A stretch of DNA of 64,000 nt, taken from assembly GCA_910585075.1 (NCBI GenBank), contig CAJUED010000003.1, positions 100,691 through 164,690 on the forward strand. Direction: 5' to 3'. Source of the DNA: an uncultured Lachnospiraceae bacterium. GTDB taxonomy: Bacteria; Bacillota; Clostridia; Lachnospirales; Lachnospiraceae. Both the position numbers and the translations under genes were made by a program. The notes under the pieces are model-generated. The model did not search any database, was not told the DNA's origin, and saw only the letters and a program-made list of their open reading frames with translations. Below, piece after piece: positions 9,340 through 16,736 of the stretch; the stretch's first letter is position 1, and every line of letters begins with the position of its first letter.

Positions 9340-10733
9340 TTAACCCCTTCTCGGGTATCCTCCAAAATAATACCCTTGCTCAAAAGCTCATTTCTGATTT
9401 CATCAGCCCGTGCAAAGTTCTTTGCCTTTCTTGCCATTTGACGTTCTTCAATCAGCTTCTCGATATCCTCCGCCAGCATTTCCTGCTTCTTCTCCACGAT
9501 AAGCCCGCAGATATCGGAGAGCATCACAATCTCATCTTTCAGCTCTGTGAGAAATTCTTTACTGCAGGAGGCACTTGCATTGGTATTTGCAAACTTAACC
9601 AGCTCAAATATTGCCGCAATTGCATCCGCCGTATTAAAGTCGTCATCCATGGCCTCGTCAAATTTGGCAATATACCCCTTTGCCTCCTCTGCCAGCTCCT
9701 TTTCTTCCCCGCTCATTGTATCAGATTCCGCATTCTCAAGCAAATAGTTTAAGTTGCTGACACTGGTCACAATCCTGTCATAACCGTTCTGTGCCGCTTC
9801 CATCAGCTCGGCGCTGAAATTTAAGGGACTTCTGTAGTGCGCGGAAAGCATAAAGAACCGAAGCACCTGTAAGTCATACTTTTCGCTGATATCCCTGACC
9901 GTAAAGAAATTCCCCAAAGATTTGGACATCTTTTTGTTATCAATGTTTAAAAAGCCGTTATGCATCCAATATTTTGAAAAGGTCTTCCCGTTGGCCGCTT
10001 CCGACTGAGCGATTTCATTTTCATGGTGTGGGAAAATCAAATCCTCTCCCCCCGCATGAATATCAATCTCATCTCCCAGATACTTCTTACTCATCACAGA
10101 GCACTCAATATGCCAGCCCGGACGGCCCTTGCACCAGGGTGACTCCCAGTAAGGCTCTCCATCCTTCTTTGGTTTCCAGAGTACAAAGTCAAGAGGGTCT
10201 TCCTTTTGATCCTCTCCTGTCACCAAAAGTGAACGGTTCCCGCCCTGCAAATCATCCAAGTTTTTGTGCGACAGTTTCCCATACCCTTTAAAGCTTCTGG
10301 TTCTGTAATAAACGGTTCCATCCTCAGCTACATAGGCATAGCCCTTTTCAATGAGCGTGCTGATCATATCCAGCATACCGTCAATTTCTTCGGTTGCCTT
10401 GGGATGGGTGGTGGCAGGCTTTACATTCATACCCTGCATATCCTTTTTGCATTCCTCTATATAGCGCCCGGACATCACGGTGGAATCCACGCCTTCCTCA
10501 ATGGCCTTTTTGATAATCTTATCGTCCACATCGGTAAAATTGGATACAAAGTTCACCTCATATCCCCTGTGTTCCATATACCTTCTGGCCGTATCAAACA
10601 CAATCATAGGACGGGCATTCCCAATATGAATCAGGTTGTACACGGTAGGCCCGCATACATACATCTTCACCTTCCCCTCCTCTACGGGTACAAATTCTTC
10701 TTTTCTCTTTGTCAGTGTGTTGTAAATTTTCAT
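9324..10733 (-). CDS. cysS: Cysteinyl-tRNA synthetase
   Basis: 469 aa. A class I synthetase with the HIGH variant in YNLIHIGNARPM, KMSKS in NKKMSKSLGN, and the zinc ligands of CysRS: Cys in MYVCGPTVYN, then Cys and His in WHIECS and FPHHENE. It charges tRNA-Cys. The family start is MKIYNTLT at 10733; an ATG at 10745 is only one base after GAAAGGAG and is less likely. It lies downstream of cysE under the cysteine T-box leader; the 292-nt spacer to cysE is full of hairpins (10765-11010). Confidence 0.95.
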   Translation of the reverse strand: MKIYNTLTKRKEEFVPVEEGKVKMYVCGPTVYNLIHIGNARPMIVFDTARRYMEHRGYEVNFVSNFTDVDDKIIKKAIEEGVDSTVMSGRYIEECKKDMQGMNVKPATTHPKATEEIDGMLDMISTLIEKGYAYVAEDGTVYYRTRSFKGYGKLSHKNLDDLQGGNRSLLVTGEDQKEDPLDFVLWKPKKDGEPYWESPWCKGRPGWHIECSVMSKKYLGDEIDIHAGGEDLIFPHHENEIAQSEAANGKTFSKYWMHNGFLNIDNKKMSKSLGNFFTVRDISEKYDLQVLRFFMLSAHYRSPLNFSAELMEAAQNGYDRIVTSVSNLNYLLENAESDTMSGEEKELAEEAKGYIAKFDEAMDDDFNTADAIAAIFELVKFANTNASASCSKEFLTELKDEIVMLSDICGLIVEKKQEMLAEDIEKLIEERQMARKAKNFARADEIRNELLSKGIILEDTREGVKWKKA

Positions 10734-10764
10734 CTTTATAACCATGCTCCTTTCACAGCGTACG

Positions 10765-11010
10765 AATTTGTGCTTGGCACAAATTTGCGGTTGAAAGAAT
10801 GCAATTCTTTCAACCTTTCCTCATTTCCTTTTTTTCTTTTACTATAAACTGCATGTAAATTTTTTTGTTTCCATAATTGTTGTCAACGACACCGGAAATT
10901 GCCTTTTCGAGCTTTTAGACGCCACGTAAACCATTCAGGAAGAATGCCCCAGGGCATTCTTCCCGAAATGATTTAGACGTTCTTAGATGGCGTCCTTTGC
11001 CATCTTAGAA
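10765..11010. repeat. Cluster of four intergenic hairpins between cysE and cysS
   Basis: Four palindromes follow each other: AATTTGTGC-ttg-GCACAAATT (10765-10785); GGTTGAAAGAAT-gca-ATTCTTTCAACC (10789-10815); GGAAGAATGCCC-ca-GGGCATTCTTCC (10938-10963); and TTCTTAGATGGC-gtccttt-GCCATCTTAGAA (10980-11010, one T-T mismatch). The last two have counterparts at 25495-25519 and 25576-25606. They lie inside a transcript that must read through to cysS, so they are not simple terminators; RNA processing or stability signals, or small mobile palindromes, are possible. Confidence 0.75.
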
Positions 11011-11025
11011 GGTCTTCATCTCATT

Positions 11026-11700
11026 TCATCTCGCAGCCTGCTTCTTTAGTGCTTTCAGCTCCCTCTCCAAATCTATCATTCGGTTAGTAAGCTCTGCATT
11101 AGCCCGGTACAGATTGCCCAAGTCCTCCTTGACCGGGTCCGGCAGGTTCACCTGGTCAAGTTCTTCCTGAGGGAGTGCATGATTATTTCGCTTCACTACC
11201 CTTCCCGGCACACCCACTACGGTGGAATTAGGCGGCACCTCCTCAAGCACAACGCTGCCTGCTCCAATTTTGGAATTATCTCCTATTGTAAAGGAGCCCA
11301 ACACTTTAGCGCCTGCACTGATCATCACATTATTTCCAACGGTGGGATGCCGTTTTCCCTGTTCCTTACCGGTTCCCCCTAATGTCACTCCCTGGTACAG
11401 GGTTACATTGTCACCAATGATTGTAGTCTCTCCAATAATAACACCATTTCCGTGATCAATAAAGAACCCTTTTCCAATTTGTGCGCCGGGATGAATTTCA
11501 ATCCCGGTTTTCCGCGCTCCCCGCTGGGAAACCCATCTTGCCAGAAAATAATGCTTTTTCAAATACAATTTATGGGCAATACGATAATGCAGCATTACTT
11601 TAAAACTTGGGTAAAGGAATACCTCCATAGCGGAGTGAATTGCCGGATCACGCTGACGGATTATTGCAATTTCTTCCTTTATTCTTTTTATAAATCCCAC
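11026..11700 (-). CDS. cysE: Serine O-acetyltransferase
   Basis: 224 aa from a GTG at 11700, chosen because GAAGGAG lies 7 nt upstream. It catalyses acetyl-CoA plus L-serine to O-acetylserine, the committed step of cysteine synthesis. An N-terminal helical region (IKEEIAIIRQRDPAIHSAMEVFLYPSFK) is followed by a left-handed beta-helix with HGNGVIIGETTIIGDNV and the active-site stretch GVTLGGTGKEQGKRHPTVG. It is the Firmicute EpsC/CysE short form. A cysteine-specific T-box leader stands upstream (11825-12085), so expression should rise when tRNA-Cys is uncharged. Confidence 0.95.
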   Translation of the reverse strand: MGFIKRIKEEIAIIRQRDPAIHSAMEVFLYPSFKVMLHYRIAHKLYLKKHYFLARWVSQRGARKTGIEIHPGAQIGKGFFIDHGNGVIIGETTIIGDNVTLYQGVTLGGTGKEQGKRHPTVGNNVMISAGAKVLGSFTIGDNSKIGAGSVVLEEVPPNSTVVGVPGRVVKRNNHALPQEELDQVNLPDPVKEDLGNLYRANAELTNRMIDLERELKALKKQAAR

Positions 11701-11824
11701 TTTACTACTCCTTCGTTCCGATTGCAAGGTACACAAACGTTGACTTGCTCTGCAGATCCGTGTATTGCATCAAGTGCTGTCACGTTTCGCGGATCAACTT
11801 ATTGCTGGGTATTGGACAGAATAA

Positions 11825-12085
11825 AAATAACTCCGCCTCTCTTAGAGGCGAAGTTATCCGCGGTTCCACTCTATTTAAGGATGTATTTATGCTTCGCACA
11901 CTGCATGCTAAACTCAGGCGCAGGCAAAATTCATCCCAACTCATTACACGTAACGTGTGAAAACGTGTCATGCTACTAAGCGTTTTTATTCCGCTTCCAT
12001 TCACAAGACCTGCTCCCGGATGCACTTCCATTATCTCCTCCGCAGGAATGCTTTCAGCTGGTAACATTCCCTCTCTGGGCAGATG
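11825..12085 (-). ncRNA. T-box leader, cysteine-specific
   Basis: Read on the minus strand: the AGAGAG box (complement of 12071-12076), a distal stem-loop GGAATG...CATTCC, a specifier loop GGAAGTGCATCC in which TGC (complement of 12022-12024) is a cysteine codon, then GGGAGC, and the conserved T-box GAGTGGAACCGCGG (complement of 11858-11872). A terminator follows directly. Uncharged tRNA-Cys should pair with UGC and with the T-box bulge and switch the hairpin to the antiterminator. The position ahead of cysE-cysS matches the known cysteine T-box arrangement in Firmicutes. Confidence 0.93.
11827..11857 (-). terminator. T-box-controlled intrinsic terminator
   Basis: On the minus strand ATAACTTCGCCTCT pairs with AGAGGCGGAGTTAT (one mismatch) and is followed by TTTTTATT. 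It overlaps the 3' side of the T-box element, as expected for mutually exclusive antiterminator and terminator. Confidence 0.9.
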
Positions 12086-12087
12086 GC

Positions 12088-12117
12088 ATACATATAAATA
12101 TGATACATATAAATATA
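12088..12117. repeat. Two tandem 15-bp repeats in the cysE leader
   Basis: ATACATATAAATATG (12088-12102) and ATACATATAAATATA (12103-12117) are adjacent and identical at 14 of 15 positions. They lie between the likely start site and the T-box fold. No function is evident. Confidence 0.7.
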
Positions 12118-12210
12118 TTACATATGTCTGCGATAATGTACTCTCTCCGTTCTTAGCATTTTGCTGTTTGCTCCGTACCCTGTTATACCGGAAATTCTTT
12201 TTACATTATC

Positions 12211-12239
12211 AGCATATTCAAAAGTTCCCGTTTTGTCAA
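12211..12239 (-). promoter_or_regulatory. SigmaA-type promoter of the cysE operon
   Basis: On the minus strand: -35 TTGACA (complement of 12234-12239), a 17-nt spacer, and -10 TATGCT (complement of 12211-12216). Transcription would start near 12204, giving a leader of about 500 nt that contains the complete T-box. Confidence 0.65.
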
Positions 12240-12297
12240 CCTGAATTTTAGTAGTCACACTGTCTGAGTCTTTTGATATCTTTTACAGTGATGATGC

Positions 12298-13311
12298 TTA
12301 ACTTTTTTGAGCTATTTTCAAAACGCTGTCCCTGACTACCAAATCAGTCCCAATCCTCATGCAAATCGGTGACATTGGCTCCGTTTTTCCAATTCTCCGA
12401 ACCAAAAGTTCCACCGCTTCCATTCCCAGCCTGTGCTTCGGTACCCGCACCGTAGTTAATTTGGGAGCCGATACAAAAGCTGACGGTGTATCGTCAAATC
12501 CTACAATTGACACCGCATCCGGCAGTTTGTAACCGTGTTCCTTCAATGCCCTCATACAGGAAAGCGCTATGATATCATTGTCCGCCACCAGACCGGTGGG
12601 CAGCTTACCCGCCCTTTCCAGATAGTGGTTCATATCTCTGTAAGCCGTCTCCGATGTAGAACCCACATAAATACGGACATCTTCCTCCACAAGCCCTGCA
12701 AGCGCCAGCGCACGGCAAAAACCGTCATAACGCTCATTAAAATTATTAATGTGTATGTTGGAATGAATGTATCCCAGCCTTGTGTGACCGCATTCAATCA
12801 GATAACGGGTTGCCAGGAAGGTTCCCTGCGTATTGTTGATTGCCACACAATCCTTTACCGAGCCGTCATACCAGCTGTCCAGAAGCACCATAGGCTTTTT
12901 TATGTCATTGCACAGTGCAATATCCTCATTGCTCATCTCCGTAGCCAAAAGAACTACCCCGGCGCAATCCGAATCACAGAGTTCTTCTATTCTTTCCTCC
13001 AGATTCTGATTCCCATAAATGTAGGACATCTGCATCTTATAACCTGCCTCGGTTATACTGCTGTTGACCCCTTCCGTCACAGATGAGAAAAAAGGTGTAT
13101 CACCAAAAACTTGTCCATGCTCTTTAAAAATCACGAAACTGATATAGTTTGATGCGGATATTTTCCTTGGACTATACTCCACCCCATATAATTCGGCCGC
13201 CTTTAGAATTCTGTCCCTGGTTTTATCACTTATGCCTTTTCTTCCATTGAAAGCAATAGAAATTGCCGATGGTGAGACATCAAGAAGTGTGGCAAGTTCT
13301 TTTTTATTCAT
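12298..13311 (-). CDS. LacI-family transcriptional regulator (A)
   Basis: 337 aa. The N-terminal LacI helix-turn-helix reads ELATLLDVSPSAISIAFNGR with a hinge near residues 45-55. A periplasmic-binding-protein-like sensor domain follows (DTPFFSSVTEGV, CAGVVLLATEM, GYIHSN, GFDDTPSA). It is closely related in pattern to the regulator at 27643, sharing DTPFFS.V.EGV, TEM and L(L)D.W, and the two flank the sugar locus between them. Its ribosome site is AGAAGGG. A CATCAATTGATG palindrome lies 95-106 nt upstream. The effector is probably a sugar or sugar phosphate of this locus (inference). Confidence 0.9.
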   Translation of the reverse strand: MNKKELATLLDVSPSAISIAFNGRKGISDKTRDRILKAAELYGVEYSPRKISASNYISFVIFKEHGQVFGDTPFFSSVTEGVNSSITEAGYKMQMSYIYGNQNLEERIEELCDSDCAGVVLLATEMSNEDIALCNDIKKPMVLLDSWYDGSVKDCVAINNTQGTFLATRYLIECGHTRLGYIHSNIHINNFNERYDGFCRALALAGLVEEDVRIYVGSTSETAYRDMNHYLERAGKLPTGLVADNDIIALSCMRALKEHGYKLPDAVSIVGFDDTPSAFVSAPKLTTVRVPKHRLGMEAVELLVRRIGKTEPMSPICMRIGTDLVVRDSVLKIAQKS

Positions 13312-13331
13312 AATACCCTTCTCCTAGCATG

Positions 13332-13400
13332 TGTTATAGCAATACGCTTTCTCACGGGCTTTGCAGCAAGTGCAAAGTCCTGGGCTGAACTGTTATAGCA
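13332..13400. repeat. Small palindrome flanked by 10-bp direct repeats
   Basis: TGTTATAGCA occurs at 13332-13341 and again at 13391-13400. Between them lies a hairpin, GGCTTTGCA (13357-13365) and TGCAAAGTC (13371-13379). The arrangement resembles a tiny inserted palindromic element with a target duplication. Confidence 0.45.
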
Positions 13401-13405
13401 GGCGG

Positions 13406-13417
13406 CATCAATTGATG
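13406..13417. promoter_or_regulatory. Candidate LacI operator upstream of regulator A
   Basis: Perfect 12-bp palindrome CATCAATTGATG in the 257-bp gap between regulator A and the glycosidase gene. A TATAAT (complement of 13447-13452) lies 30 bp further upstream of the gene. LacI-type regulators often control themselves. No clear -35 was found, so confidence is low. Confidence 0.35.
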
Positions 13418-13568
13418 TCACATACTATTTTATACCATCATAGTATATTATAATCGGGAAAAAAATCCAACATTTTTTACAGTTTCGGAAAAGGGGTGGC
13501 GGCCTTACTCACTCCTCCGTCTCTTTAGGAGAAATCATGTTCTGAACCAATCATACAAAAACTAAAAA

Positions 13569-15110
13569 TTAATCTTCCTCCACACGCCGCGCACAAAGTG
13601 CAATATATTGTTTTCCCGGAAGATCAATATGGGAAAACCCTTTGAAAACTCCGGCAGAAGTGATTGTCATATCCCATGTATCAATAATATCAATCTGATA
13701 GCAGCCCTCCGGAAGCACCCACTGTCTGAAAGAAGGGCGGTTAAAGCCAAGGTACATCAATATCAGAGAAGGACTTCCCTGACCATTTATCATCTCTCCC
13801 TCAGGCACGGCACAGGATGCGTCCCAGGCCATTTCTACAGGCTTAAGTCCTCCTTTCGGCAGCGTTTTTGCAAACTCTGCCAGGAATTTGAGCCGTTCAT
13901 TTGAGGTGCCGTGAAGCTTTCCTCCATGAGACCACCAAAGAATATCCTCCGGGTCTATATAAGTCTCCCCATGACCTACATATCCGCCGTTGCAGACGCC
14001 TTCCCAGAAGCGGCGTACCATCTCCTCTCCTGTAATGTTGCCCCAGCCCTGCTCAATATTTCCCTCATAAGCCACTTCGTCCATCACTACCGGCTTACCG
14101 TATCTGACGCGGTACTCGCTTGCCAGTTCCGTGGTTTTATAAACATCCGTGCGCTGCATACTGCAATGGGTAATCCAGGGCCTTGTGTGGTCATATACCT
14201 GCATACAGTTGTGGATTCCCCGCAAATGTCTGTATGGATCCTTATCCACCAAAATCTGTGCATAGTGCTCCCAGTCCTCTACTGTTTTTTCCTTTAAAAG
14301 ATCCCACTCATTTGCCAGTGACCACCACACATTGCGGTAAGCCCCGAAGCGGGCCACCACATAATTCCAGTAAAGGTCGTCCTGCTGCCTGGTCATGGTT
14401 GAGAACCCCCAGCAGTCATAAGGGTGCATTACAATCAGATCCGCCTCAATCCCCAGTTTTCCCAGTTCCTCAATGGCCTCATCCAGCAGTTTGAAATGTG
14501 CCGGGTTCAGTCTCGTATAGTCAAAGTTGTTGTCATAATCAAAAGGCCAGTCCCCTGTCTGGAAATTTTCTTCCGTGATATGAGAACGGTCAATGGGCGT
14601 CCCTTCATAGGGAAAAGTGACCGGGTCCACCAGATTATGAATATAATGCTTAGGCATCAGGCAGAAACGGATTTTGTTAAAGGCGCTGTCCTTTAACTGC
14701 CTGAGGGTCTGTCTGCGCAGTTCCTCCTTCTGAAACACCCAGGCATAACAGGTGGTTCCAATGGAAAAATAGGGTGTTCCATCCTCATAGACAAAATGAT
14801 AGTTGTTCATCACCCGCATAGGGCCGTGGTTGCCTTCCTCCGGAGCCGTAACCTGAAATTCCGCCTTTATCTCCTCCCCGAAATCGGAAGTGATAACCAC
14901 TTTATACTCTCCTTCAAAGGATGGCATAAACCGAACTCTATAAACACCCTCCCCGTCATAAAATCCGTCCACTTTCACTGTCTCATTCCGTCCCGCAAAT
15001 TCACCTTTTACCCAATGCTCCATAAAAGGGTTTCCCTCTGCCGGCCCTTCCAGCGCCAGCTCATATACGCCCCACTTTGGAACACTTTCCGGACAATCTG
15101 TTAATCTCAT
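13569..15110 (-). CDS. Apiosidase-like glycoside hydrolase (DUF5060-DUF4038-DUF5605 type)
   Basis: 513 aa. An N-terminal beta-sandwich (about 1-90, DUF5060-like) precedes a TIM-barrel of the DUF4038/apiosidase-like family (YHFVYEDGTPYFSIGTTCYAW at about 104-124) and a small C-terminal beta domain (about 425-513). The clan GH-A catalytic pair is visible: acid/base Glu about 268 in SLANEWDLL and nucleophile Glu about 345 in VVMDEVAYEG. DUF4038 is the catalytic domain of the GH140 apiosidase that removes apiose from rhamnogalacturonan II. No signal peptide is present, so it should act in the cytoplasm on imported glycosides. GGAGGATTGCC stands before the ATG. It is the last gene of the importer operon. 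The exact substrate is inferred, not shown. Confidence 0.75.
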   Translation of the reverse strand: MRLTDCPESVPKWGVYELALEGPAEGNPFMEHWVKGEFAGRNETVKVDGFYDGEGVYRVRFMPSFEGEYKVVITSDFGEEIKAEFQVTAPEEGNHGPMRVMNNYHFVYEDGTPYFSIGTTCYAWVFQKEELRRQTLRQLKDSAFNKIRFCLMPKHYIHNLVDPVTFPYEGTPIDRSHITEENFQTGDWPFDYDNNFDYTRLNPAHFKLLDEAIEELGKLGIEADLIVMHPYDCWGFSTMTRQQDDLYWNYVVARFGAYRNVWWSLANEWDLLKEKTVEDWEHYAQILVDKDPYRHLRGIHNCMQVYDHTRPWITHCSMQRTDVYKTTELASEYRVRYGKPVVMDEVAYEGNIEQGWGNITGEEMVRRFWEGVCNGGYVGHGETYIDPEDILWWSHGGKLHGTSNERLKFLAEFAKTLPKGGLKPVEMAWDASCAVPEGEMINGQGSPSLILMYLGFNRPSFRQWVLPEGCYQIDIIDTWDMTITSAGVFKGFSHIDLPGKQYIALCARRVEED

Positions 15111-15152
15111 GGCAATCCTCCATTATCAATCATAGTAGCGCTTCCTGTTTTT

Positions 15153-16598
15153 TCAAAGGTTTAAGCCAGCCGCCCTGGCCCGGGCAACGGCCGTTTCAAT
15201 CACATCTTCCATATCCTCGGCAAGAATCTGTCCGTCCGCCACGAGCCGCTCTGCGTCCGCCCGTACCAGCTCTGTGTAATGGTTTAAATCCCTGTAAAGC
15301 TCCTTCAAAAATTCCGGAGAATAATTCTCCTCCCGCCCTGCAAGCACATTGACCGAAGTTTCCCCCGTAGCCGGGTCAGTGCTTTCCGACCAATTATAAT
15401 AGGTACATACAGGATAATCGATCATGGGAGTGCGCAGTCCGCCGATGCTGTTCCCAAAAGCATCCTTCATAATTTTACCTCTGCCATCCTGGTGCATCCG
15501 CTCATAACTTTTCGGCGCAATCCCCTTTTCGCACCACAGGTACAGATTGCGCAGCGCTACATGGAAGGCAAAATATTTATGATAATCATTCCTGCAAAAA
15601 CTGTTTCCGGGAGGCCCTCCGCCTACGCCGCCCATGGCCTTTAATACATCATCATCAAAGGAATTGTAGTCCATGCAGGTGTCCACCGCGTCGTGGCATC
15701 CCCCTGCAATATCCATATATCTGTAACGAAAAGCCGGGTCGTCGCTGTCAGCCCTGCGGGCGCTGTATCCACAGAATCCAAATTCATCCCCGGCTTCGCT
15801 CTCCGTATTCAGCTCAATCACCGGCGCAGGCGCCAGATTCAGCCGTTTCTGATAAGAGTCAACCACCCTGACACTCTCGTACCGATTAAGAGGCGTCACC
15901 AGAGAACGAACTCCGCCCGTGGACAAATATCCGTCATAGGCATGAGCCTGCGGCCTTTCAAAGCTTGTGACAAACTGGGTAATATAGCTGCAGGACTGGG
16001 ACCAGCCTGTGAGATATGTATATTTTACGCCCCAGTCTTTCAGCGGATTTTCCTCTGCATCACTTTTCAAAAGTGCCGGGATCTCTGTGAGAATATCCCA
16101 TATATGTCCTGTCTCCTGGTCCTTAGGGCCGGTCACAAGAGGCGGCACATCATTTTCAGGCACAGGCTCCGTTGACGGATTAGGCCATGTAAGCGCCCCA
16201 TATCTCTCCCCATCAAAACGCTTTAAGGCCGCAAATACATTGGGCTTGCTGGTAATCCCCACAAAGACGTCGCCCTGCCGCATCAGATATCTGTAAGATT
16301 CCGCCCAGACCCGGTCAATATCAAAATTGGCTGTGGAGTTTACTATCTCCACCACCACTCTGCCGCTGAACCTCTCCCTGTCCTTTGGCAGACGCATGGT
16401 CATCCTGTCCGTATACTCACAATCCTTATATTTAATGACAGGTTCTCCATCCTCCCCTGTCTCATAAATATTCGCCGTCCCCGTAAACAGAAATTCTCTC
16501 TCCTCATATCCATAATCATCCATCTTACAGCGCTTTACCGCGCTGGTAAAGAAATGAGAATTTTCCGTATTAAAAAGCTCTTTCACCCTCAAAATCAT
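15153..16598 (-). CDS. Alpha/beta-hydrolase domain protein (putative intracellular esterase)
   Basis: 481 aa from the ATG at 16598, which follows GGAAGGAGGAACAGGC. The nucleophile elbow is GWSQS in YLTGWSQSCSYITQFV (Ser about 213). A His in the C-terminal half and an acidic residue in DDPAF/DSDD would complete a triad, but I cannot assign these firmly. The layout (an N-terminal beta region with FTGTANIYE, then a strand VVVEIVNSTANFDIDRVW) matches the bacterial alpha/beta hydrolase domain family annotated without a substrate. No signal peptide. The gene is 42 nt upstream of the apiosidase-like gene, so it may remove an ester or otherwise process the imported glycoside before hydrolysis (inference). 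Confidence 0.7.
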   Translation of the reverse strand: MILRVKELFNTENSHFFTSAVKRCKMDDYGYEEREFLFTGTANIYETGEDGEPVIKYKDCEYTDRMTMRLPKDRERFSGRVVVEIVNSTANFDIDRVWAESYRYLMRQGDVFVGITSKPNVFAALKRFDGERYGALTWPNPSTEPVPENDVPPLVTGPKDQETGHIWDILTEIPALLKSDAEENPLKDWGVKYTYLTGWSQSCSYITQFVTSFERPQAHAYDGYLSTGGVRSLVTPLNRYESVRVVDSYQKRLNLAPAPVIELNTESEAGDEFGFCGYSARRADSDDPAFRYRYMDIAGGCHDAVDTCMDYNSFDDDVLKAMGGVGGGPPGNSFCRNDYHKYFAFHVALRNLYLWCEKGIAPKSYERMHQDGRGKIMKDAFGNSIGGLRTPMIDYPVCTYYNWSESTDPATGETSVNVLAGREENYSPEFLKELYRDLNHYTELVRADAERLVADGQILAEDMEDVIETAVARARAAGLNL

Positions 16599-16736
16599 GC
16601 CTGTTCCTCCTTCCCTTCCTTTTCGCTTCAACTATTTTTATTATACTCTATCTGCTTAAAACTGCATATCACTTTCCGTCACTCATTCTTCCTGACAGCA
16701 AACACATAACGACTCAGTGGTTATCAAAAGCCAGCG

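Noticed and set aside
11745..12251. Several open frames in the cysE leader
   Set aside because: They cross the T-box and its terminator, which explain the sequence; none has a ribosome site.
13342..13390. Insertion sequence upstream of regulator A
   Set aside because: Only 49 bp with a hairpin; no transposase and no long terminal repeats. Kept only as a possible tiny palindromic element.
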